Below are positions 1 through 5,847 of a DNA stretch of 6,247 nucleotides, piece after piece. Origin of the DNA: Acidobacteriota bacterium (GTDB lineage: Bacteria > Acidobacteriota > Vicinamibacteria > Vicinamibacterales > UBA8438); contig WTGR01000451.1 of NCBI GenBank assembly GCA_011523485.1, positions 1-6,247 on the forward strand. Direction: 5' to 3'. Below the pieces are notes generated by a model. That model was not told the DNA's origin, searched no databases, and saw only the letters and a program-made list of their open reading frames with translations. Position numbers and translations under genes: made by a program. The number at the start of each line of letters is the position of its first letter. Within the stretch, counting starts at the first letter, position 1.

Positions 1-2
1 TC

Positions 3-839
3 GTGGGCGAGGGCGGGATGTTCCTGCTGATGCGTGACCTGCTCGACGAAGCGGGGGCCCTGGCGAACGTATCGAACTCGACCTCCATGCGCAAGCTCAC
101 GCTCAAGACCAATTCGGCCGGCCCCAGCCTGGCCACCCCCAACTCGATCAGCGTCATGGTCGGGCGCGTCGACGTGGACCAGGCGCGGCGCCAGACCGTC
201 TACTCCGGCTGCACGCCGACCGATTGGGAGCTGTCCGCCAGCGCCGGCGGCACCGACCCGATCCAGCTCAACATCAACTACGACTGGGTCAACCGCAAAG
301 TGCAGGCGCCGTCCTCGGACTCCAGCTATTCGGCGCCGGCCCTGAACAAGCTCTGGAAGGGCGACGAATACGCCTGGCCGGATCTGGTCGTGACCGTCGG
401 CGGGGTGCAGATCGGAACGCTTTCCTCGTTCACGCTGGCGGTCAATCGCGGCCTCAATGTCGAACGGCGCTACCTGCGCGGCGATGCGGCCAAGCAGCAG
501 CCGATCCGCAACGCCGCCCCAACCTACGGCGCGACCCTCGAGTGCGACTACGACGCCACCACCGCCGCGCTGCTTGAGAAATGGGGCGCGGACGGCCTCA
601 CCGGCCCGATCGTGGCCACGCTCACCGGGCGCAACGACTACAAGACGTCCGGCGCCTCCGCCGTCTACCCGTCGATCAAATTCACCCTTGCCAACGCCAA
701 GGTCGAAGGCGCCGAGCCGGAGATGGACCTGGGCGACCTCACCACCATCGGCCTGGAACTTTCCGGCGTGGACCCGGGCGACGGGTCGACTCCGGTGATG
801 CAAATCGAAATCATTGCCCCGCAGACTGCGATTGACTGA
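3..839 (+). CDS. Phage tail tube (major tail) protein, 5'-truncated
   Basis: Likely the major tail subunit, which stacks as rings around the tape measure to form the tail tube. The frame is open to the left edge of the window. The GTG at 3 is just the first start-like codon and the true start is almost certainly upstream, so the 278 residues seen are a C-terminal portion. The start of the visible part (GMFLLMRDLLDEAGA, residues 5-19) resembles the segment of tail tube proteins where a helix precedes the beta sandwich. It is followed by beta-rich sequence with a YSGC-x-PTDWELSASAGG stretch (about residues 67-84), as in Phage_tail_tube-type families, in which a 'tGC' strand is followed by a 'lSaeaGg' strand. 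The C-terminus (ATLTGRNDY then IKFTLANAKVEG) also fits. Position just before the chaperone/tape-measure genes supports the call strongly. The stop overlaps the next ATG (TGATG). Family assignment is by eye. Confidence 0.8.
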   Translation: MGEGGMFLLMRDLLDEAGALANVSNSTSMRKLTLKTNSAGPSLATPNSISVMVGRVDVDQARRQTVYSGCTPTDWELSASAGGTDPIQLNINYDWVNRKVQAPSSDSSYSAPALNKLWKGDEYAWPDLVVTVGGVQIGTLSSFTLAVNRGLNVERRYLRGDAAKQQPIRNAAPTYGATLECDYDATTAALLEKWGADGLTGPIVATLTGRNDYKTSGASAVYPSIKFTLANAKVEGAEPEMDLGDLTTIGLELSGVDPGDGSTPVMQIEIIAPQTAID

Positions 840-1183
840 TGGCAGACCCCAACTTCACCTGGAACCCGGTCAACCTCTCGGCGGCCGACCTGGCCGCGAT
901 CTACGATGAGACCGGCTACGACATCGAGTCGCTGGACGACGACGAGCTGCCGCTGCGCATCAAGGCCGCCGTCATCGGCACGGGATATGCCCTCATCAAG
1001 CAGCGGACCGACCCGGAATTTACCACCGAGATGGGCCGCGCGATCGGCGTCGATGAGCTGATGCTCTCCGTTGGGGAGGACGTAGGCGGCCCTTTAGCCC
1101 ACAAGATGGCGGCGCTGCAGAAGAAAGCCGAGCAGCGGCAAGGATCGCGCGCGCAGCGACGCGGCGCCAAACGCGACTCCTGA
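839..1183 (+). CDS. Tail assembly chaperone, short form (lambda gpG-like)
   Basis: Encodes 114 residues. The gene lies exactly between the tail tube and tape measure genes, where siphophages carry the tail assembly chaperone that binds the tape measure before tube polymerisation. The start ATG overlaps the upstream TGA, so translation is probably coupled. The N-terminal two thirds is acidic (IESLDDDELP, FTTEMGRAIGVDE), while the C-terminus is lysine/arginine-rich (residues about 90-114). I recognise no specific domain by sequence; the call rests on position, size and the frameshift signal inside the gene. Codons 85-86 (CCT TTA, Pro-Leu) form part of a canonical slippery heptamer at 1090-1096, so a minority of ribosomes should shift to -1 and make a longer product ending at 1365. 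The short form made by normal termination at 1181-1183 would be the abundant species, as with lambda gpG. Confidence 0.8.
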   Translation: MADPNFTWNPVNLSAADLAAIYDETGYDIESLDDDELPLRIKAAVIGTGYALIKQRTDPEFTTEMGRAIGVDELMLSVGEDVGGPLAHKMAALQKKAEQRQGSRAQRRGAKRDS

Positions 1184-1365
1184 TCGAGGTTTGGACCGTG
1201 GCCCGTTACTGGCGCCAGCCGGTGTCCGAGGTGTGGCCGCTCAAACCTAACGCCATCGCCGTTCTGGCCCAGGAGGCCGAACGCATCGAGAAGCGCAAGA
1301 AGAAAAAGGAAGAGGCCGAGGCGCGCCGCGCGAGAGCGGCCGCCCGAAGGGGGCGCCGCCGCTAG
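839..1365 (+). CDS. Tail assembly chaperone, -1 frameshift fusion (lambda gpGT-like)
   Basis: Predicted frameshift product, joined 839-1096 then 1096-1365: 86 residues from the first frame followed by 89 from the -1 frame, 175 in total. The -1 frame is open from 1057 (after a TGA at 1054-1056) to the TAG at 1363-1365, so the slip at 1090-1096 enters it well inside the overlap. The extension contains LLIEVWTVARYWRQPVSEVW, resembling the 'ar-Y/F-Y/W-x-x-P-x-x-V' helix-turn motif seen in T-type domains of tail chaperones (recalled by eye). It then becomes a charged helix with a KRKKKKEEAEARRAR run and a very basic end. In lambda the T part recruits the tape measure protein while the G part contacts tube subunits; the same role is inferred here. 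The TAG abuts the tape measure ATG. The frameshift is inferred from sequence, not demonstrated. Confidence 0.72.
1073..1079 (+). promoter_or_regulatory. Internal Shine-Dalgarno-like frameshift stimulator
   Basis: GGGGAGG lies inside the chaperone gene, and its GGAGG core (1075-1079) is a perfect anti-SD complement. Ten bases (1080-1089) separate it from the slippery heptamer. In Escherichia coli dnaX an internal SD-like element at about this distance upstream of the slippery site stimulates -1 frameshifting. There is no start codon for it to serve at normal spacing: the following bases are GACGTAGGCGGCC. The stimulatory role is inferred by analogy. Confidence 0.5.
1090..1096 (+). promoter_or_regulatory. 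Programmed -1 ribosomal frameshift slippery heptamer C_CCT_TTA
   Basis: The heptamer matches the X_XXY_YYZ rule (X=C, Y=T, Z=A). It is in the correct phase: the zero-frame codons are CCT (1091-1093) and TTA (1094-1096), and after slipping back one base the tRNAs would pair with CCC and TTT. First- and second-position pairing is kept at both codons. It lies within the 1057-1180 stretch where both the zero and -1 frames are open. TTA is otherwise absent as an in-frame codon in the genes of this GC-rich window, which argues that selection keeps it here. Confidence 0.72.
1198..1365 (+). CDS. Alternative small ORF from GTG: T-domain tail only
   Basis: A GTG at 1198 preceded by GAGG (1186-1189, 8-nt spacer) could start a separate 55-residue protein in the same frame as the frameshift extension. 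It would begin MARYWRQPVSEVW and end in a highly basic Arg-rich tail, with its stop touching the tape measure ATG. Gene callers may report it as a stand-alone small hypothetical, or miss it for its size. I favour the fusion reading, because the frame is open well upstream through LLIEVWT (an apparent continuation of the same helix) and because of the slippery site. A GTG start with a usable ribosome-binding site means independent translation, or both modes, cannot be excluded. Confidence 0.4.
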   Translation: MARYWRQPVSEVWPLKPNAIAVLAQEAERIEKRKKKKEEAEARRARAAARRGRRR

Positions 1366-3540
1366 ATGGCCGGGCGCAGGGGCGAATACCGCGTAGCGCT
1401 GACCGCGGACACGCGCAAGTGGAAGAAGGGCATGCGCGATGCCTCCAGGGACACCAAGCGATTCTCGAAGGATGCGCGGCAAGCGGTAAGGGGCATCGGT
1501 TTGGCGTTCGCCGGCCTGGGCGCCGGAGTGGGCCTCTTCGTCGGCAACGCCATCAAGGAATTTGCCAGCTACGACAAGAAGGTCCGCGAGGTCGGCACGC
1601 TCCTGGGCAATGTCACCAAGGACCAGCTCAAGACCATCGGCGAGCAGGGCACCGCCATCGCCACCGAGTTCGGCCAGGAGGCCGGCAACGTCGTCAAGGG
1701 CATCTATGACTCGATCTCGGCCGGCGTCGATTTCGACCAGGTATTCGGATTCGTGCGCGACGCTTCGGCCCTGGCGGTCGCCGGCAACACCGACATCGCC
1801 ACGTCCGTCGACCTGCTCACGAGCGCGCTCAATGCCTTCCAGATCGATGCCGGCGCTGCGCGCGGCGTTGTGGACTATCTGTTTACCACGGTCAAATCCG
1901 GCAAAACGACCGTCGACGAGCTCTCACGGTCTTTCGGGCAGGTCGGTCGGGTCGCGGCCAACGCCGGCGCGCAGCTTCAGGAGATGCTCGCGTGGCTGGC
2001 CGCCATCACCCAGGGCGGGGTCAAGACCGCGGAGGCCGGTACCCAGATCAAGGCGGCGCTGGCCGAGCTGCTGCGCCCGGCCGGCCAGGTCAACAAGTTG
2101 TTCGCCGAGATCACCGGCCAGGGATTCAGCAAATTTATCACCCAGGGCGGGACCCTGACCGACGTCCTCCGCATCCTGATCACGTACGCCAAGGACACCG
2201 GCACATCGATCGCCGGGATGTTCGGTTCGATCGAAGGCGCCCAAGCCCTGATGGCGCTGGCCACCACCGACATGGAGTCCTACACGGCGGCACTGGACGC
2301 GATGAACACCTCGTCCGGCTCGGCCGACCAGGCGGTCGCCATCATGAAGGATGGAGTCGGGCAGAGCCTGGCCGAGATGGGCGCGGCCTGGGAGGCGTTC
2401 AAGCTTGCCGTCGGCGGCGCGCTGGCTCCGCTCCTGCTCGAATACCTCCCGTCGATTACCGGCTTTTTGCAGGAAGCCGTGCCCTACGTGACGCATTTCG
2501 TCGACTCCTGGTACGGCCTGCCAATCATCCTGGGAGTCCTCGGCCTCGCCCTGGCCGGAATCGCCATCCTCATCGGCGGCGCGCTGGTAAATGCAATCGT
2601 GGCGATCTTGCCATTGGTGATCGCCGTGGCGGGGGCGATCGGGGCCATCTCGCTGCCGGTGGCGCTGGTAATCGGCGCGATCCTGGGCCTGATCGCGGTG
2701 TTTGCATACCTCTGGATCACCAACGAACGCTTCCGCGAGATCGTCACCGGCATCTGGCAGGGCATCTGGACCTTCCTGGAACCGATCATCCAGGGCATCT
2801 GGCTCGCGCTCAAAGGATTGGGCTGGTTCCTGGTCGGCGTGTTCACGCTCGACTGGCAGACGATGAAGGAAGGCCTGATCGCGATCGTTCAGGGCCTTGT
2901 CGTGGCGCTCGTCTCGCTCGTCGGCGGCATCCTGTTCCTCTTCCTCAATCTAGGGATCTGGCTCACCAAGGGATTCATCGCCCTCTGGAAGCTTGCCTGG
3001 GACGGGATCGGCAGCCTCCTGAACAGCTTCTACACCTGGCTATCCACGTGGATCGCCAACGTCCTGCTGCCCTGGTTCAACGAAAAAATCCCGATCGCCC
3101 TTGGCGCCCTGCGCGACATCTGGGACCGGATCTGGAACGGCTTCAGGACCACCGCATCCAATGCCTGGAACGGCATCGTGAGCGCCGCGCGCAGCGCCTG
3201 GGACACCATCAGCGGCTACGTCGCCAAGGCCAGGAGCGCGCTTTCGAACCTGAACCCGGGCAACGCGCTGCGCAACGTCGCCAGCGGTTTCGGCGTCTCC
3301 ATCCCCGGCCTGGCCGGAGGGGGCATCGTCACCCGCCCGACCCTGGCGGTCATCGGCGAGGCCGGCCCCGAGGCGGTCGTCCCGCTCGACCGCGGCGCCG
3401 GCGCGGTGGGCGGCGACACCTATACGCTCAACTTCTACGGCGACGTCTATGGCGACCGCGAATCGATCGCCCGCGTCACCCTCGACGCGCTGCAGGAGCT
3501 GGTCCGCACCAACGGCCCGCTGCGGCTGCAGGTGGAGTAG
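1366..3540 (+). CDS. Phage tail tape measure protein
   Basis: Encodes 724 residues. It sets tail length by acting as a ruler inside the tube and is expelled during DNA injection. After a basic N-terminus there is a glycine-rich hydrophobic helix (about 44-60). Next comes the conserved tape-measure core (about 66-365), with VGTLLGN (76-82), QGGVKTAEAGTQIKAAL (216-232) and GSIEGAQALMAL (287-298), typical of the PhageMin_Tail/TIGR01760 type. Strongly hydrophobic, membrane-spanning-like segments follow at about 386-451, 486-493 and 506-533. A Trp-spaced helical region (IWQGIW, IWDRIWNGF, AWNGIVSAARSAWDTI) comes next, then the common C-terminal block GLAGGGIV (648-655) and GEAGPEAVVPLD (664-675). 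The ATG immediately follows the chaperone TAG; the nearest purine-rich run (AAGGGGG, 1347-1353) is rather far off, so translational coupling is likely. I saw no obvious muralytic domain. At about 0.15 nm per residue the tail would be near 110 nm, an inference only. Confidence 0.93.
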   Translation: MAGRRGEYRVALTADTRKWKKGMRDASRDTKRFSKDARQAVRGIGLAFAGLGAGVGLFVGNAIKEFASYDKKVREVGTLLGNVTKDQLKTIGEQGTAIATEFGQEAGNVVKGIYDSISAGVDFDQVFGFVRDASALAVAGNTDIATSVDLLTSALNAFQIDAGAARGVVDYLFTTVKSGKTTVDELSRSFGQVGRVAANAGAQLQEMLAWLAAITQGGVKTAEAGTQIKAALAELLRPAGQVNKLFAEITGQGFSKFITQGGTLTDVLRILITYAKDTGTSIAGMFGSIEGAQALMALATTDMESYTAALDAMNTSSGSADQAVAIMKDGVGQSLAEMGAAWEAFKLAVGGALAPLLLEYLPSITGFLQEAVPYVTHFVDSWYGLPIILGVLGLALAGIAILIGGALVNAIVAILPLVIAVAGAIGAISLPVALVIGAILGLIAVFAYLWITNERFREIVTGIWQGIWTFLEPIIQGIWLALKGLGWFLVGVFTLDWQTMKEGLIAIVQGLVVALVSLVGGILFLFLNLGIWLTKGFIALWKLAWDGIGSLLNSFYTWLSTWIANVLLPWFNEKIPIALGALRDIWDRIWNGFRTTASNAWNGIVSAARSAWDTISGYVAKARSALSNLNPGNALRNVASGFGVSIPGLAGGGIVTRPTLAVIGEAGPEAVVPLDRGAGAVGGDTYTLNFYGDVYGDRESIARVTLDALQELVRTNGPLRLQVE

Positions 3541-3543
3541 GCG

Positions 3544-5847
3544 ATGGCCCGGAACTGGGTACGGCCCATCGTCGAGGTCTACCGCACCCTGCAGGCCTCG
3601 ACGCCCTATTTCCTCAACGGGGCAACGCGCATCCAGACGTTCGAGGGGCGCCGCGGCGGACTGCATCCGCCATCGGTCGGGTTCGCCTATATCTGGGTGG
3701 ATGCGCCCGGCGGCGCGGTCACCACGACCCAGCCCGAATCCATAACCGACTACAAGCAGCTCACCGGCCGTCCGCTGAACATCTGGCTGCAGGAGGCCCT
3801 CGGCGTGGACCCCAACCGGCCCTCCGCCGGCCGCCTGGGCAACATCTTCCGCGGCGTGGTGACCGCCACGCAGCTGGACCGCCAGGAGCAGACGTTCACC
3901 GTGCGACTCTCCGTCGCCAGCCGCGGGTACATTTTGAACCGCGAGGTCACGCTGCCGGCGGAAACGCCGGCCGAGACCGTCACCGCGCGCATCCAGCGCA
4001 TCGAGCGCCTGGCCGGGGTGCCCGATCTGCTCACGATCTCGCGGTCGGTGGGCAGCTACTCGGCCGTGGCCACCGACCGCGGGCAGACCGCCTCGGCGAT
4101 GCGCTTCGTGCGCCACGCGGCCGACACCGCGGCGGCGGTCTGGTGGGGGAATGCATTCGTGGATTCGGCCGACGACGTGCCCGACCATCGCTGCTGGCTG
4201 ACCGACGATCCGGCCAACACGCGCGGTTTCAAGTTCAGCTACGAACCGCTCCTGGAATCCGACCCGCGGCTGCTGGTGACCGCCACCGAGTTCACCGACG
4301 GGGAGGGCGACGTGCACGAGGCCGAGAACGCCGACGCGGTCGCCGAGTACGGCCTCTCGCCGCTGCGCCTGACCACGATCTCGTCGGCCGCCACCACCCA
4401 GGAGCTGGCTTCCTACTGGCGCACGCGCTACGACGAACCGATCGAGAGCGTGCTCACCTGCACCTTTCGGCCCAACGACGACCTGGCCGACGGCGCGCGG
4501 TGGTCGGACTTCGTCGACGGCGCCAGCGGCGCCGAGGCCTTCCGTCCGGGCATGGGGGCCCAGCTCTCGCACCTGGTGCAGGGCGTGCGGCAGCAGGTAT
4601 CCAACCGGGTCGAGGGCGCCCAGTGGGACATCGTTCCCTGGGACCCCGAGCGCGGGCGCCCGCTGATCACCTGCCGCCTCTGGCTGCTGCCGCTGGTCTT
4701 CCTGGCCTCGACCCGCTGGGTGCTGGGCAGCTCCAAGCTGGGCGAGGAGACCGCGTTCACCTCGGATGCCGCGCCGGGCAGCGACGGCTTCCGCTGGCCG
4801 GCCGGCGGCAACGTCTCGGCGGCCGCCTTCAACCGCTTCCTCGTCGGCCAGTCCTACCGCTTCTTCGTCGGTGACGACCTGCCGGCCGGGACCGATAAGA
4901 ACGTGCTGGTCCAGCGCCGCTCCGACGGCTATTTCCTGGTGCACGTGCACGCCGAAGGGGCCTGGGTGCCGGTGGCCACCACCGAGCCGGCCGGGGCCGC
5001 GCCGACCCCGACGCCGGTGCCGGCGCCGGTCACCCCCTCCGGCCTCAAGGCGGTGGCCGGCAACCAGCTGCTCGAGGTCTCCTGGCTGTCAGTCGCCGGA
5101 GCGGCCAGCTACGAGCTGCAGTACCGGACCGGGTCGGGGAGCTGGACCGAATTGACCGGCATCACCGAACTAACTCGCACCGTCACCGGCCTGGCGAACG
5201 GCTCGGCCTACGAGGTCCAGGTGCGCGCCCGCAACGCCGCCGGCGTCTCGGCCTGGAGCGCCAGCGCCAGCGCGACCCCGGCGGCCGGCGGGCAGAGCGC
5301 CCTGGCCGCCCCGACCGGCCTTTCCTCGTCGGGGATCACCGCCAGCGCCTTCACGCTGAGCTGGGACGCAGTCGCCAACGCCTCGAGCTACGAGGTGCGC
5401 GTCGGCTCCGGGTCCTGGATCAACAAGGGCACCGCGCGGACCCATGAATTCAGCGGCCTGTCAGCCTCGACCGCCTATACCGCGCAGGTGCGGGCGGTGG
5501 GGACCGGTTCCTACACGACCTCGCCGGCCGCCTCGCTGCAGGTGACCACCAAGGCCGCCGCGCGCACCGGCGTGCCGGGCGGGGTGCGCAACCTCCAGGC
5601 CACGCCCGGCGACCGCCAGCTGGTCGTATCGTGGGACCCTCCCGACACCGGCGGCGTGGCCACGAGTTACAACCTGGCCTATCGCCCGGCCGGCGGCACA
5701 CGCGTCGACATCGCCGGCATCACCGCCACCTCGCGGACGATCACCGGCCTGGTCAACGGCACCGGTTACACGATCGTCGTCTGGGCCCGCAACGCGACGG
5801 GCACCGGCCTCGGCGTCTCGATACCGCCGGTGGAACCGGGGGCCTGA
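3544..5847 (+). CDS. Tail hub/minor tail protein with three C-terminal FN3 domains
   Basis: Encodes 767 residues. The ATG lies 3 nt after the tape measure stop, with GGTGGAG (3531-3537) six bases ahead as ribosome-binding site. Residues 1-480 look like the hub-type minor tail protein that follows the tape measure in many high-GC-host phages: a GNIFRGVVTATQ strand (99-110), ETVTARIQRIERLAGV (144-159), AEYGLSPLRLTTI (267-279), ELASYWRTRYDEPIE (287-301) and WVLGSSKLGEE (392-402). A Pro/Ala/Thr hinge (482-498) leads to three fibronectin type III domains at about 497-581, 588-671 and 677-763. Each has the strand-B Trp (W514, W607, W697) and the strand-F 'Y-x-x-x-V-x-A' pattern. FN3 repeats are common in tail proteins and may bind cell-surface glycans weakly; that is family knowledge, not shown here. 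It probably forms the tail tip and contacts the host. The stop overlaps the next start (TGATG). Confidence 0.82.
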   Translation: MARNWVRPIVEVYRTLQASTPYFLNGATRIQTFEGRRGGLHPPSVGFAYIWVDAPGGAVTTTQPESITDYKQLTGRPLNIWLQEALGVDPNRPSAGRLGNIFRGVVTATQLDRQEQTFTVRLSVASRGYILNREVTLPAETPAETVTARIQRIERLAGVPDLLTISRSVGSYSAVATDRGQTASAMRFVRHAADTAAAVWWGNAFVDSADDVPDHRCWLTDDPANTRGFKFSYEPLLESDPRLLVTATEFTDGEGDVHEAENADAVAEYGLSPLRLTTISSAATTQELASYWRTRYDEPIESVLTCTFRPNDDLADGARWSDFVDGASGAEAFRPGMGAQLSHLVQGVRQQVSNRVEGAQWDIVPWDPERGRPLITCRLWLLPLVFLASTRWVLGSSKLGEETAFTSDAAPGSDGFRWPAGGNVSAAAFNRFLVGQSYRFFVGDDLPAGTDKNVLVQRRSDGYFLVHVHAEGAWVPVATTEPAGAAPTPTPVPAPVTPSGLKAVAGNQLLEVSWLSVAGAASYELQYRTGSGSWTELTGITELTRTVTGLANGSAYEVQVRARNAAGVSAWSASASATPAAGGQSALAAPTGLSSSGITASAFTLSWDAVANASSYEVRVGSGSWINKGTARTHEFSGLSASTAYTAQVRAVGTGSYTTSPAASLQVTTKAAARTGVPGGVRNLQATPGDRQLVVSWDPPDTGGVATSYNLAYRPAGGTRVDIAGITATSRTITGLVNGTGYTIVVWARNATGTGLGVSIPPVEPGA
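5029..5287 (+). other. Fibronectin type III domain 1 (of the hub protein)
   Basis: Covers about residues 496-581 of the hub protein. It contains LLEVSW (W514), YELQYR, a GITELTRTVTGLANGSAYEV stretch and a VRARNAAGVSAWS ending, which together cover strands B to G of an FN3 fold. It follows a Pro-rich hinge. Confidence 0.85.
5305..5559 (+). other. Fibronectin type III domain 2 (of the hub protein)
   Basis: Covers about residues 588-672. It contains APTGLSSSG, FTLSWDAV (W607), SYEVRVGSGSW and SGLSASTAYTAQVRAVGTGSY. It is the shortest and most divergent of the three domains, lacking the AGIT/TGIT lead-in and the 'ARNA' turn that domains 1 and 3 share. Confidence 0.82.
5572..5832 (+). other. Fibronectin type III domain 3 (of the hub protein)
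   Basis: Covers about residues 677-763. It contains VPGGVRNLQATPGDRQLVVS, then WDPP (W697), SYNLAYRPAGG and GITATSRTITGLVNGTGYTI with a WARNATG ending. The domain runs nearly to the protein's C-terminus. It is closer to domain 1 than to its neighbour, domain 2. Confidence 0.85.

Noticed and set aside
1118..1127. GAAGAAA as an alternative slippery sequence in the chaperone gene
   Set aside because: Shifting AAG AAA by -1 gives GAA GAA, which breaks first-position pairing for both tRNAs. The C_CCT_TTA site fits the rule exactly.
1166..1172. GCC AAA near the chaperone stop as a slippery site
   Set aside because: A -1 slip gives CGC CAA, with first-position mismatches, so it is not an X_XXY_YYZ heptamer.
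916..1482. A 188-codon antisense open frame over the chaperone region
   Set aside because: It lies opposite the frameshift region and the tape measure start. Its SSSSSDS-type ends mirror the Asp/Glu-rich chaperone sequence, which indicates a shadow.
2521..2718. Hydrophobic block in the tape measure protein as a separate membrane or holin gene
   Set aside because: It is continuous in frame with the tape measure core and the C-terminal block. Hydrophobic, membrane-inserting segments are normal in tape measure proteins.
1992..4874. A 960-codon open frame on the + strand spanning the tape measure and hub genes
   Set aside because: It is an out-of-frame shadow in GC-rich DNA, rich in Arg, Gly, Pro and Ala with no recognisable domain. 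It crosses the junction between two genes with clear family signatures in frame 1.
3040..4950. A 636-codon open frame on the - strand opposite the tape measure end and hub gene
   Set aside because: It is an antisense shadow of the codon bias of the + strand genes. Its composition is low-complexity and no family motif or ribosome-binding site supports it.
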